From assembly GCF_001425355.1 (NCBI RefSeq), contig NZ_LMQN01000012.1, positions 413,510 through 477,509 of the forward strand: 64,000 bases of DNA. The letters run 5' to 3'. The first letter of the stretch is position 1. Each line of letters opens with the position of its first letter. The notes under the pieces were generated by a model. The model was not told the DNA's origin, made no database searches, and saw only the letters and a program-made list of their open reading frames with translations. The stretch comes from Chryseobacterium sp. Leaf405. Lineage in GTDB: Bacteria > Bacteroidota > Bacteroidia > Flavobacteriales > Weeksellaceae. Below, one piece after another: positions 36,422 to 45,031 of the stretch. The translations under genes and the position numbers were made by a program.

Positions 36422-37087
36422 TTATTGAAAAGGTGTATTCAGAAAGTCATTAAGCGGTTTTATCAACTTGAAAATTTCAGCAATATTTTTTGCGGCATTT
36501 TTATCAAGAATTTCTTTGTCTTTGAGATTGTAAACCACAATGAAACTTTTTAGTTTTAAATATTCTGCCATCGGATCCTCTTTTTCAAAACCTTGTGGGA
36601 TTTTTTTCAGTTTATCATCCTGATCAAGTTCTGGGAAATGTTTCTTGAAATCTTTATGGTTTAAAATTTTGATAAAATCATCTCCGTATAAAGAAATTTC
36701 TTTTCGTACTTCTTTTAAAACAGAAGATTCGGGCATATAAACTCCTCCTGCAATGAAAGATTTTCCGGGTTCAGCATGAAAATAATATCCGCCTTTCTGA
36801 CTTCCTTTTCCCATTCCCAGAGAAGCGCCGAAATTGGTCTTGTAAGGAATTTTGTCTTTTGAAAATCTCGTATCTCTATAAATTCTGAATAAAGATTTTT
36901 TAGCATCGAGTTTTGCTAATTCTTGATCAAATTCGGCTATTTCTTTAATTAGGTCTTCAAGAAAAGATATGACGTTTTGCTGAGATTCTATATAAAGATT
37001 TTTATTTTCGTTAAACCATTCTCTGTTATTATTTTCTTTGAGTTTTGCCAAAAAATCGAAGGTGCTTTGTGATAAGGTAGCAGACAT
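36422..37087 (-). CDS. DUF2461 (TIGR02453) family protein
   Basis: A 221-residue cytoplasmic protein of the DUF2461 family, biochemically uncharacterised. Family features are visible: the N-terminal DFLAKLKENNNREWFNENK, then FRIYRDTRFSKDKIPYKTNF, GYYFHAEPG and FIAGGVYMPES. It is alone on the minus strand before the divergent helicase gene. No catalytic assignment is possible from the sequence. Confidence 0.85.
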   Translation of the reverse strand: MSATLSQSTFDFLAKLKENNNREWFNENKNLYIESQQNVISFLEDLIKEIAEFDQELAKLDAKKSLFRIYRDTRFSKDKIPYKTNFGASLGMGKGSQKGGYYFHAEPGKSFIAGGVYMPESSVLKEVRKEISLYGDDFIKILNHKDFKKHFPELDQDDKLKKIPQGFEKEDPMAEYLKLKSFIVVYNLKDKEILDKNAAKNIAEIFKLIKPLNDFLNTPFQ

Positions 37088-37333
37088 ATTTTATAATTTA
37101 TACTCAAATTTAGCTAAATATCACCACATCACAAACTTTAATATTTTTAACTTTTGATAAGCATATGTACTAAAAATGAATGATTCGATAATGGAGATTG
37201 AATTTGAAATATTATTAAATTTAAAATAAAAAAACTGTGGTTTTTCTGCCGAAATTTAAAAATGATTATGGTTTTGTAAAATAAAATTATTATATTCGTA
37301 ATATTATATAATGCAAAGTCCAAATAATTGTTG

Positions 37334-37341
37334 TATCTTTG
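37334..37341 (+). promoter_or_regulatory. -7 box for the DEAD-box helicase gene
   Basis: TATCTTTG, 20 nt before ATG 37362, matches TAnnTTTG. It rules out translation from an upstream ATG at 37311. Confidence 0.55.
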
Positions 37342-37361
37342 CAAAAATTTTAAAATATTTA

Positions 37362-39071
37362 ATGAATTTATTTACGGAAACCAATTTAAGACCTGACATT
37401 CTAAAGGCAATTGGCGAACTGGGTTACGAAAGCCCGACAGAAATCCAAAAACAGACTATCCCTTTCATTCTTTCAGATATTCGCGACTTGATCGCACTTG
37501 CGCAGACGGGGACAGGCAAAACAGCAGCGTTTTCGCTTCCGATTTTGGATATGATTGACGAAACGAGTCGCAAAATCCAATTTTTGGTGCTTTGTCCGAC
37601 ACGAGAATTATGTCTTCAGATTACAAAAGACATTAAAAATTATTCTAAATACATGAAAGACATCAAAACTACAGCAGTTTACGGTGGAAGCAGTATTATG
37701 GATCAAATGAGGTCTCTTAAGGATAAACCACAAATTATTGTAGGTACTCCTGGTAGAGTAATCGACCTTATCAACAGAAAAGCATTAGATTTTTCTGCTA
37801 TTCATTGGTTAGTTTTAGACGAAGCTGATGAAATGCTTTCAATGGGTTTCAAAGACGAATTGGAAACAATTTTGAGCGAAACTCCTGAAACAAAACAAAC
37901 TTTCTTATTCTCGGCTACGATGAGTAAAGAAGTGGAGAGAATTACTAAAAATTACCTGACAAAACCACACAGAATTTCTGTAGGTTCTATTAACGAAGTT
38001 AAGAAGAACATTAAGCATCAATATTACGTGGCTGGTTACCGTCTGAAAAAAGAAGCTTTGAAGAGATTAATTGATTCCAACCCGAATCAATATTCTATTA
38101 TCTTCTGCAGAACAAGAATGGAAACTCAGGAAGTTGCCGATTTCTTGATGCAGAATGGTTACGCAGCAGATGCGCTTCATGGTGATCTTTCTCAGGCTCA
38201 GAGAGATACGGTAATGAAGAAATTCAGATTGAAAAACATTGATATTTTGGTAGCAACAGATGTTGCAGCTAGAGGATTGGATGTAGACTCTCTGACGCAC
38301 GTTGTACATTATTCTTTGCCTGATGATCCCGAAGTATTCGTTCACAGAAGTGGTAGAACGGGTAGAGCAGGAAAAGACGGTATTTCAATTTCTTTAATTA
38401 AGCCTGAAGAAAGCAGAAAATTAAAACAAATAAAGGCAGTAACTAAAATTGAGATCAACGAAGCCAGAATCCCTACGGGAGAAGACATTGTAAAAGCTCA
38501 GGTAGGTGGTGTTTTTGAACGTTTATTGGAAGTACATGAAGATTTCTTTGAATTTGATGATTCTTTAATCCCTGATTTGTCAGCGTTTACAAAAGAAGAA
38601 TTGGTTCACAAGTTACTTCAGTTCCAGTTGAAAGATCTTGCCCTTTATTACAAAGACAAGCACGATATTCTGGAGCAGAAATTCAACAGTCGTGATGATG
38701 ACTCAAGAAGAGGAGATCGTGACAGCAGAGGAAGAGACCGTGACAGAGGAAGAGACCGCGACAGAGGCGATAGAAACGACAGAGGAAGAGATCGCGACCG
38801 TGGTGGAAAACCTAGACAGAGAGACGAAAATATGACTAGATTTTTCTTCAATCTTGGTAAAAAAGATCAGCTGAAAAAATTAGATGTATTAGAAATCATC
38901 AATAAAGCGACTTCTAGCAAAGGAAGCAAAAGAGCTGAGATTGGTAATATTGAAATTCTTGAAAAATTCTCATTCTTTGAGGTTGAAAAATCGTTTAAAG
39001 GAGAACTTTTAGGTAATATTCAATCTATGAAATTTAAAGGTAAAGATATGAGAGCTGAAGAAGCTAACTAA
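37362..39071 (+). CDS. DEAD-box RNA helicase with RG/RD-rich linker and DbpA-like RNA-binding tail
   Basis: ATP-dependent RNA helicase of 569 residues. The core carries Q-motif SPTEIQKQTIP, Walker A AQTGTGKT at 47-54, PTRELC, DEAD near 153-156, SAT in LFSATMS, and the HRSGRTGRAG motif VI. A linker at about 445-485 is almost only Arg, Asp and Gly (RDRDRGRDRDRGD-type). The C-terminal domain (about 490-565: MTRFFFNLGKKDQLKKLD) is a DbpA-type RNA-binding module. This set suggests ribosome assembly or cold-shock RNA remodelling, as for DeaD/CsdA. The ATG is placed by a -7 box 20 nt upstream. Confidence 0.92.
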   Translation: MNLFTETNLRPDILKAIGELGYESPTEIQKQTIPFILSDIRDLIALAQTGTGKTAAFSLPILDMIDETSRKIQFLVLCPTRELCLQITKDIKNYSKYMKDIKTTAVYGGSSIMDQMRSLKDKPQIIVGTPGRVIDLINRKALDFSAIHWLVLDEADEMLSMGFKDELETILSETPETKQTFLFSATMSKEVERITKNYLTKPHRISVGSINEVKKNIKHQYYVAGYRLKKEALKRLIDSNPNQYSIIFCRTRMETQEVADFLMQNGYAADALHGDLSQAQRDTVMKKFRLKNIDILVATDVAARGLDVDSLTHVVHYSLPDDPEVFVHRSGRTGRAGKDGISISLIKPEESRKLKQIKAVTKIEINEARIPTGEDIVKAQVGGVFERLLEVHEDFFEFDDSLIPDLSAFTKEELVHKLLQFQLKDLALYYKDKHDILEQKFNSRDDDSRRGDRDSRGRDRDRGRDRDRGDRNDRGRDRDRGGKPRQRDENMTRFFFNLGKKDQLKKLDVLEIINKATSSKGSKRAEIGNIEILEKFSFFEVEKSFKGELLGNIQSMKFKGKDMRAEEAN

Positions 39072-39092
39072 ACTCATCTTTTAACAATATAA

Positions 39093-39117
39093 AACCGGCT
39101 GAAAAGTCGGTTTTTTT
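39093..39117 (+). terminator. terminator after the helicase gene
   Basis: An 8-bp stem with one wobble pair (39093-39100 with 39105-39112) ends in a run of seven T. Confidence 0.85.
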
Positions 39118-39222
39118 GTTTGATAATCAGGAAGTAAGACAATGTTAACAAAACTTAACGTCATATGCTTTTTGGTAAGGTGCTTTTTTAAGAAATTTGC
39201 ACCAAATTATAAAAACTTAAAA

Positions 39223-39861
39223 ATGGGAATTGGTAATATTTTCCACGCTTTTCAACCGAAAGACAAAATCTTCTTCGTATTGTTCGAAAAAGTAACTGAA
39301 AACCTTGTGGCAATGTCTGAGGAATTCAACACAGGTATCAAAGACTTTGATGTAAATGACGATACGATGTTGAAGAAAATGAGCGACTACGAACATAAAA
39401 ATGATGAATTGACTCATGAAATTTTCGTAGAATTAGGAAAGAACTTCATTACACCTTTCGACAGAGAGGACATCCATACACTGGCAACAGGATTAGATGA
39501 TATCGCAGATTATATCTACGCTTCTACAAAATATATTTTCTTATACAAATCGCCTGAAATGAAGGCATATTCAGATTTCTCTTTATTGATCCACAAAGCA
39601 TGTCTTGAAATTCAGAATGCAATGAAAAATCTTAAAGGTTTCAAAAATATGGAGCAGGTAAAAGAAGCTTGTATTAAAGTAAATTCTATTGAAAATATTG
39701 CAGACGATTTATTGTCGAACTCAATGGTAGATTTATTCGAAACAAACGATGCGATCAACATTATAAAAGTTTCATCTGTACTTAATTATCTTGAAATCGT
39801 AACTGACAAAGCAGAAGATGTTGCCAATACTATTGAGAACATCATGATTAAATACGCTTAA
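39223..39861 (+). CDS. DUF47 (PhoU-like) phosphate transport regulator
   Basis: A 212-residue all-helical protein of the PhoU-like DUF47 family, beginning MGIGNIFHAFQPKDKIFFVLF. Family members accompany PiT-type phosphate transporters and are thought to regulate them. The helical repeats carry acidic pairs typical of metal binding in PhoU proteins (DREDIHTLATGLDDIADYIY). An upstream in-frame TTG/ATG reading adds 27 residues that look non-native (many Phe and Cys), so I take ATG 39223. The transporter gene follows 20 nt later, one operon. Confidence 0.9.
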   Translation: MGIGNIFHAFQPKDKIFFVLFEKVTENLVAMSEEFNTGIKDFDVNDDTMLKKMSDYEHKNDELTHEIFVELGKNFITPFDREDIHTLATGLDDIADYIYASTKYIFLYKSPEMKAYSDFSLLIHKACLEIQNAMKNLKGFKNMEQVKEACIKVNSIENIADDLLSNSMVDLFETNDAINIIKVSSVLNYLEIVTDKAEDVANTIENIMIKYA

Positions 39862-39881
39862 TTAATAATTATAATTAAACA

Positions 39882-41024
39882 ATGGAATTTCCTATTTTAC
39901 TTATAGTTATTATTGCCTTGGCATTGATCTTTGATTACATTAATGGTTTCCATGATGCTGCCAATTCTATTGCGACTATAGTTTCTACAAAAGTTTTGAC
40001 TCCATTCCAGGCTGTACTTTGGGCGGCACTTTGGAATTTTGCGGCTTTCTTTATTGCTGCCTATATCATTGGAGAATTCAAAATTGGTAATACGATTGCC
40101 AAAACAGTTAATGAGAATTTTATCACGCTTGAAGTTATATTTTCAGGATTGGTTGCAGCTATTGCCTGGAACCTTTTAACATGGTGGTTTGGGATACCTT
40201 CATCATCATCACACACATTGATTGGCGGATTTTTGGGCGCGGCATTAATGCACGCTTTCATGTCAGATTTTCATGATGTGGTAGCTTCTCAGCCTAATTT
40301 GGGTTTATGGGAAACAATAAAAGAAGCAGCCGTTCAGGTGACACACCAGAGCGTTGTGAAGTTTGATAAAGTGATTCCTATTTTCCTGTTCATCTTCATG
40401 GCTCCGATTATTGGGATGATTATTTCAATCATTATTACCTTAATTATTGTTCACCTTTATAAAAGATCAAATCCTCACAAGGCAGATAAATCTTTCAAGA
40501 GATTACAGTTGGGATCTTCGGCATTGTTCAGTTTAGGACACGGTCTGAATGATGCGCAAAAAGTAATGGGTATTATTGGTGCTGCGATGATTTATTATCA
40601 TGTTGAAATGCTTAAAGATCCTGTTTATTTAAATATTGAAGCAGCAGGACGTTTTGATTATTTCGCACAACATTACATCTGGGTTCCTTTGGTTTCCTTT
40701 ATCGCAATCGCATTAGGTACCATGAGCGGTGGTTGGAAAATCATTAAGACAATGGGAACTAAAATTACAAAGGTAACTTCATTGGAAGGGGTAAGTGCAG
40801 AAACTGCCGGTGCAATCACTTTATTCATCACAGATCACTTTGGTATTCCTGTTTCTACGACACATACAATTACAGGTTCTATCATCGGGGTTGGTTTAAC
40901 GAAAAGAATTTCTGCCGTACGATGGGGGATTACCGTGAGTCTTCTTTGGGCTTGGGTATTAACAATTCCTATTTCGGCAATAGTTGCGGCAATTACTTAT
41001 CTTGTTGTAACGTTTTTATCTTAA
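39882..41024 (+). CDS. PiT-family inorganic phosphate transporter
   Basis: Low-affinity phosphate importer of 380 residues with about ten membrane helices. The duplicated PiT signature is seen twice: GFHDAANSIAT near residues 22-32, and the second half has GHGLNDAQKVMGII. Between and after them are the paired PSSSSHTLIGG and PVSTTHTITG motifs. Transport is driven by H+ or Na+. It is paired with the DUF47 regulator upstream, and a terminator follows. Confidence 0.95.
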   Translation: MEFPILLIVIIALALIFDYINGFHDAANSIATIVSTKVLTPFQAVLWAALWNFAAFFIAAYIIGEFKIGNTIAKTVNENFITLEVIFSGLVAAIAWNLLTWWFGIPSSSSHTLIGGFLGAALMHAFMSDFHDVVASQPNLGLWETIKEAAVQVTHQSVVKFDKVIPIFLFIFMAPIIGMIISIIITLIIVHLYKRSNPHKADKSFKRLQLGSSALFSLGHGLNDAQKVMGIIGAAMIYYHVEMLKDPVYLNIEAAGRFDYFAQHYIWVPLVSFIAIALGTMSGGWKIIKTMGTKITKVTSLEGVSAETAGAITLFITDHFGIPVSTTHTITGSIIGVGLTKRISAVRWGITVSLLWAWVLTIPISAIVAAITYLVVTFLS

Positions 41025-41045
41025 ATAGAAATTTTAAATAATATT

Positions 41046-41078
41046 AAAACTTTGCTCATTTGGGCAAAGTTTTTTGTT
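41046..41078 (+). terminator. terminator after the PiT gene
   Basis: A 12-bp stem with one mismatch (41046-41057 with 41062-41073), then T-rich sequence. Confidence 0.85.
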
Positions 41079-41106
41079 TTATAAAGCCCTGAAAATCGTA
41101 TTTTTG
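41073..41106 (+). promoter_or_regulatory. promoter for the polyprenyl-synthase operon
   Basis: A -33 TTTG (41073-41076) and a -7 TATTTTTG (41099-41106) with 22 nt between, 21 nt before the ATG. The -33 overlaps the preceding terminator's T-run. Confidence 0.5.
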
Positions 41107-41127
41107 CTTAAACTATAGAATTAATTT

Positions 41128-42099
41128 ATGGAATTTTTAGACAGATACCAGCAGATTGTTGCGGATGCTATTACCAAATATACTTTTAAGGACAAACCTA
41201 CCGAATTATATGATCCGATGAATTACATCATTTCCCACGGTGGTAAGCGTCTTCGCCCGATTATGGTGTTAATGGCTTGTGATTTATTTGGTGGTGATTT
41301 GAAAGAAGCAATTAAACCAGCTTTGGCAATCGAGTTTTTCCATAATTTCACGCTGATTCATGACGATATTATGGATGAAGCGCCTTTAAGAAGAAATAAA
41401 CCGACAATTCATACTTTACACGGAATCAACGTTGGAATTCTTTCAGGAGACGGGTTGATGTTGAAAGCTTACAAATTTTTTGAAGATCTAGAGCCCGAAA
41501 TTTTCAAAGCTTGTATCAGAATTTTCACCCATACAGGTTTGCTTTTATGCGAAGGTCAGCAGTATGACATCAATTTTGAAACTCAGGAAAATGTAACTTT
41601 TGATGATTATATTAGAATGATTACCTATAAAACCGGAGTGCTAAGTGCATCGTCTTTTGAGATTGGCGCATTGATTGCAAAAGCAAATTTTAAAGATGCA
41701 AAATCGATTTTCAACTTTGGAAAGCATATCGGAATTGCATTCCAGATTATGGATGATTATCTTGATGTATTCGGAGATCAGGCGCAGTTTGGTAAAAAAC
41801 ATGCGGGGGATATTTACGAAAACAAAAAAACAGTGCTTTACTTAATGGCGAGAGAGCACGCAACAGACGAAGAAAGAAAAGAACTGGATTACTGGTATTC
41901 TAAAAAGACCGATAACGTTGATAAAGTTTATGGGGTAGAAAAAATCTTCAGAAGAACTAAAGTTGACGAAAAAGCATTACGCCTGATCGAAAAACATAAT
42001 GAGATCGGACAAAGTTATTTAGAAAAAATCAATATTCCTGAAGAGAAGAAGAAGCCGTTCGCTGAACTTGCCAATTATTTGTTAAGAAGAGAGAGCTAA
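41128..42099 (+). CDS. polyprenyl diphosphate synthase (trans-isoprenyl)
   Basis: Chain-elongating prenyltransferase of 323 residues that condenses isopentenyl diphosphate with allylic diphosphates. The two aspartate-rich motifs are present: the first as HDDIMDEAP near residue 85, the second as MDDYLDVFG near 210. GGKRLRP at about 36-42 binds the diphosphate. The product could be farnesyl, geranylgeranyl or a longer quinone side-chain precursor; the length cannot be read with confidence. It opens an operon whose next start is 3 nt after its stop. Confidence 0.9.
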   Translation: MEFLDRYQQIVADAITKYTFKDKPTELYDPMNYIISHGGKRLRPIMVLMACDLFGGDLKEAIKPALAIEFFHNFTLIHDDIMDEAPLRRNKPTIHTLHGINVGILSGDGLMLKAYKFFEDLEPEIFKACIRIFTHTGLLLCEGQQYDINFETQENVTFDDYIRMITYKTGVLSASSFEIGALIAKANFKDAKSIFNFGKHIGIAFQIMDDYLDVFGDQAQFGKKHAGDIYENKKTVLYLMAREHATDEERKELDYWYSKKTDNVDKVYGVEKIFRRTKVDEKALRLIEKHNEIGQSYLEKINIPEEKKKPFAELANYLLRRES

Positions 42100-42102
42100 G
42101 TT

Positions 42103-42717
42103 ATGATTATTGGTCATTGTTTAATTCGTACCTATCGGAAATTTAAAAATCAGGGGCTGGGGACACGTTTTGTTATTGTAGGGATTCCACTTGTACCTGT
42201 TCAGAGTTATTATATTATTAAAGATACCAACCAATCTATTGAGGTCGATCTTTACTGGAAACAGGCTGTGAAAGTATATGTTATTATGGCTTCGGTGTTT
42301 TATCTTTTTATAAAGTATATTACAGGACAGCAACATTACAATGATATGAGTTTCCAGAATCTGTTTCTTATTGTATTGGCAATTAATGTTTTGGTGTATT
42401 TTCTTCTTGATATGTATACACCGAAAGATAGAAAAATAAGAGAGCTTTTGAGCAGATCTGTATCTATCAATGCGTTACCAAAGTTTTTAGGACAGACGGT
42501 GGCTTTTGATGTTCAGAAGGGTTTTATCAGTAATTTTCAAAGTCAGTTCGGAATATCCTGGAAGGAACTTGTGAAAAATAATACATTTGAAGATCGGCAC
42601 TTGCCTTATCTATTTCCGATTATTGTTTACGAATTGTATCTGTATAAGAATGAAACAACAAAGAAATTTTTTGATCAAATCTTCCGCAGATATAAAGAAA
42701 TCGAACATTTGAGCTAG
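42103..42717 (+). CDS. membrane protein of unknown function
   Basis: A 204-residue protein with two likely membrane helices in the middle (about residues 65-83 VYVIMASVFYLFIKYI and 94-112 LFLIVLAINVLVYFLLDM). The N-terminus has a hydrophobic beta-type segment with FVIVGIPLVPVQSYYII. I do not recognise a family. It starts 3 nt after the polyprenyl-synthase stop and is followed 16 nt later by the GSCFA gene. Operon position suggests an envelope role, but only by association. Confidence 0.75.
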   Translation: MIIGHCLIRTYRKFKNQGLGTRFVIVGIPLVPVQSYYIIKDTNQSIEVDLYWKQAVKVYVIMASVFYLFIKYITGQQHYNDMSFQNLFLIVLAINVLVYFLLDMYTPKDRKIRELLSRSVSINALPKFLGQTVAFDVQKGFISNFQSQFGISWKELVKNNTFEDRHLPYLFPIIVYELYLYKNETTKKFFDQIFRRYKEIEHLS

Positions 42718-42733
42718 CTTTACAAAAAGTAAA

Positions 42734-43693
42734 ATGAAATTCAGAACAGAGGTTGAGATTAAAGAATCGAAGAAGAAAATTGATGTTGAAGATAGAATAT
42801 TTTCAATAGGATCTTGTTTTGCTTCAGAAATGTCAGATTTATTTCAGGCGGGACAAATTCAGGCTTTAAATAATCCTTTTGGAACGATTTTCAATCCGTT
42901 TTCAATCCATAATTCAATTAAAAGACTTCACGATGCAGAATCTTATCATGAAGAAGAATTAATTGCTTTTAATGATGAATTTATTTCTCTGGATCATCAC
43001 ACAAGTTTTGATACAAGATATATTCACCAGACTTTAGATAAAATTAATGTAAAGCTTGATGAAGGCAGTTTTTTTCTTCAGGAAACCAATTGGGTTATCA
43101 TAACATACGGAACTTCATTTATTTATGAGTTCGTTCCAAAGAATAAACTGGTTGCGAACTGTCATAAGATTCCTCAAAAATTCTTTGAAAAAAGATTATT
43201 GACATATCAGGAACTGACAGATTCTATTCATCAAACAATCTTGAGTTTAAATGATATTTGTAAAGACGATGTTCAGATTCTGTTTACAGTTTCCCCCGTT
43301 CGTCATACAAAAGACGGGATGATTGAAAATCAGTTAAGTAAGTCAAAATTGATCACTGCTATTCATGAAACAATTCCACAATTTGAAAACTGTCATTATT
43401 TGCCGGTTTATGAAATTTTAATGGATGATCTCCGGGATTACCGTTTTTATAAAGAAGATATGATTCATCCTAATAATCAGGCGGTTAATTATATTTTTGA
43501 CAAATTTGGAAATGCTTATTTTTCTGAAATAACTAAAGATTTTATTAAGGAGAATTTTAAAATTAATCAGGCTTTAGCGCATAGAACTGACGACGAAAAA
43601 GATCCTAAATACATTGAGTTTAAAGAAAAACTAAACCAAAGAATTGAAGATCAGCGACAAAAAGTAAAGCATAAAATATTTTCAAATGATTGA
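42734..43693 (+). CDS. GSCFA-domain protein (SGNH-hydrolase-like)
   Basis: A 319-residue protein with the motif that names the GSCFA family: FSIGSCFASEM, with GSCFA at 26-30. The family is related to SGNH/GDSL esterases. FTVSPVRHTKDG (about residue 196) and the late block EDMIHPNNQAVNYI (DxxH-like) fit such a fold. The substrate is unknown; O-acyl groups on glycans or lipids are plausible. Its end overlaps the next gene by 8 nt. Confidence 0.88.
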   Translation: MKFRTEVEIKESKKKIDVEDRIFSIGSCFASEMSDLFQAGQIQALNNPFGTIFNPFSIHNSIKRLHDAESYHEEELIAFNDEFISLDHHTSFDTRYIHQTLDKINVKLDEGSFFLQETNWVIITYGTSFIYEFVPKNKLVANCHKIPQKFFEKRLLTYQELTDSIHQTILSLNDICKDDVQILFTVSPVRHTKDGMIENQLSKSKLITAIHETIPQFENCHYLPVYEILMDDLRDYRFYKEDMIHPNNQAVNYIFDKFGNAYFSEITKDFIKENFKINQALAHRTDDEKDPKYIEFKEKLNQRIEDQRQKVKHKIFSND

Positions 43694-44213
43694 TTTTACA
43701 ACAATTGATTATCTGAAATCAGGAAATGAAAGGCAGAAAAATGCCTATGAAATTCTTACAAAACATCATATTTTTGAAAAATTAAAAGATTATTCGCCGA
43801 TTTTAACGGGAACTGTACCTATTGAAGTTGATATTGAAGGAAGTGATCTGGACATCATCTGCGAGGTTGATCTTAGATTTGAGGAAGATTTTCTTGATGA
43901 TTTAATGTTTAGCAAATTCATTCCTCACGGTACAGAAGTTAAAGTTGAGTATCCAATTTTAAAAGATGAAAAGTGCATTACATTAAATTTTATACTGGAA
44001 GGATTTCCGATAGAAATTTTTGGACAAAATAAACCGACAACAGAGCAGAATGCTTATCTGCATATGATTGCCGAATACAAAATATTACGGGAAAAAGGAG
44101 AAGATTTTAAACAAAAAATAATAGAATTAAAGAAAAAAGGAATCAAAACCGAGCCCGCTTTCGGAATGTTGCTGGGTTTAAAAAATCCTTATGAAGATCT
44201 ATTAAAATTGTAA
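43686..44213 (+). CDS. DUF4269 nucleotidyltransferase-like protein
   Basis: A 175-residue protein of the DUF4269 family. The segment TGTVPIEVDIEGSDLDIICE has the GS-x-D-x-D pattern of minimal nucleotidyltransferases. A further Asp/Glu-rich strand, ITLNFILEGFPIEIFG, follows. Its activity has not been established as far as I know. The start codon overlaps the GSCFA gene by 8 nt, and TatD begins 5 nt after it, so all are translated from one message. Confidence 0.82.
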   Translation: MIDFTTIDYLKSGNERQKNAYEILTKHHIFEKLKDYSPILTGTVPIEVDIEGSDLDIICEVDLRFEEDFLDDLMFSKFIPHGTEVKVEYPILKDEKCITLNFILEGFPIEIFGQNKPTTEQNAYLHMIAEYKILREKGEDFKQKIIELKKKGIKTEPAFGMLLGLKNPYEDLLKL

Positions 44214-44218
44214 ATAAA

Positions 44219-44983
44219 ATGATTGATACACATACACATTTATACGCAGAAGAATTTGATGAAGACAGAAAAGAATCCATTCAACGGGCTTTAGATAAAG
44301 GGGTTAATGAATTTTATCTTCCTGCAATTGATTCAGAATCTCACGAAAAAATGCTTCACTTGGAAGCTGAATATCCCAACCAGATTTTCTCAATGATGGG
44401 ATTACATCCTTGCTATGTAAAGCCGGATAGTTGGGAAAAAGAACTGGAAATTGTTAAGAATTATCTTGATCACAGAGATTTTCCTGCTATTGGAGAAATT
44501 GGAATTGATTTGTATTGGGATAAAACTACGTTAGATATTCAGGTAAAAGCTTTTGAAAAGCAAATCGACTGGGCAATCGAAAAAGATTTACCGATTGTGA
44601 TTCATACCAGAGAAAGTTTTGATGAAACTTTTGAAGTATTAGAAAGAAAAAAACATCCGAAACTTCGTGGAATTTTCCATTGTTTTTCAGGAAATGTGGA
44701 ACAGGCGAAACATGCAATCGATTTGAATTTTATTTTAGGAATCGGTGGAGTAGTGACCTTTAAAAACGGTAGAATTGATCAGTTTTTAAATGAAATTCCT
44801 TTAGATAAAATCGTGTTGGAAACAGATTCACCTTATTTGGCTCCCGTTCCGAATAGAGGTAAAAGAAATGAAAGTTCATATCTTGATCTGGTTGCCGGAA
44901 AGCTAGTTGATATTTATAAAACTGATTTCTCTGAAATTGATAGAATTACCACTGAAAATGCAAAGAAAATGTTTGCTTATTAA
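44219..44983 (+). CDS. TatD family metal-dependent nuclease
   Basis: A 254-residue TIM-barrel hydrolase with the HxH motif at His5-Thr-His7 (MIDTHTHLY). AIGEIGIDLYWD provides the bridging Glu, followed by IVIHTRES, IFHCFSG and the late ETDSPYLAP with its catalytic Asp. TatD proteins are 3'-5' DNA exonucleases or deacetylase-like hydrolases. It is the last gene of the operon and meets a strong bidirectional terminator. Confidence 0.93.
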   Translation: MIDTHTHLYAEEFDEDRKESIQRALDKGVNEFYLPAIDSESHEKMLHLEAEYPNQIFSMMGLHPCYVKPDSWEKELEIVKNYLDHRDFPAIGEIGIDLYWDKTTLDIQVKAFEKQIDWAIEKDLPIVIHTRESFDETFEVLERKKHPKLRGIFHCFSGNVEQAKHAIDLNFILGIGGVVTFKNGRIDQFLNEIPLDKIVLETDSPYLAPVPNRGKRNESSYLDLVAGKLVDIYKTDFSEIDRITTENAKKMFAY

Positions 44984-45003
44984 TACAAAGTAAATCCAAC
45001 ATA

Positions 45004-45031
45004 AAAGCCTTCCGATGGGAAGGCTTTTTTT
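45004..45031. terminator. bidirectional terminator
   Basis: A perfect 10-bp stem (45004-45013 with 45018-45027, loop GATG) lies between the convergent TatD and helicase genes, with a T-run beyond. Confidence 0.9.

Noticed and set aside
38690-38820. Repetitive tract in the helicase gene resembling a tandem array
   Set aside because: In frame and explained by the Arg/Asp/Gly-rich linker; not a CRISPR or satellite.
38648-38851. 67-codon frame rich in Arg/Ser/Leu opposite the helicase linker
   Set aside because: It is the mirror of the low-complexity RD/RG linker, not a gene.
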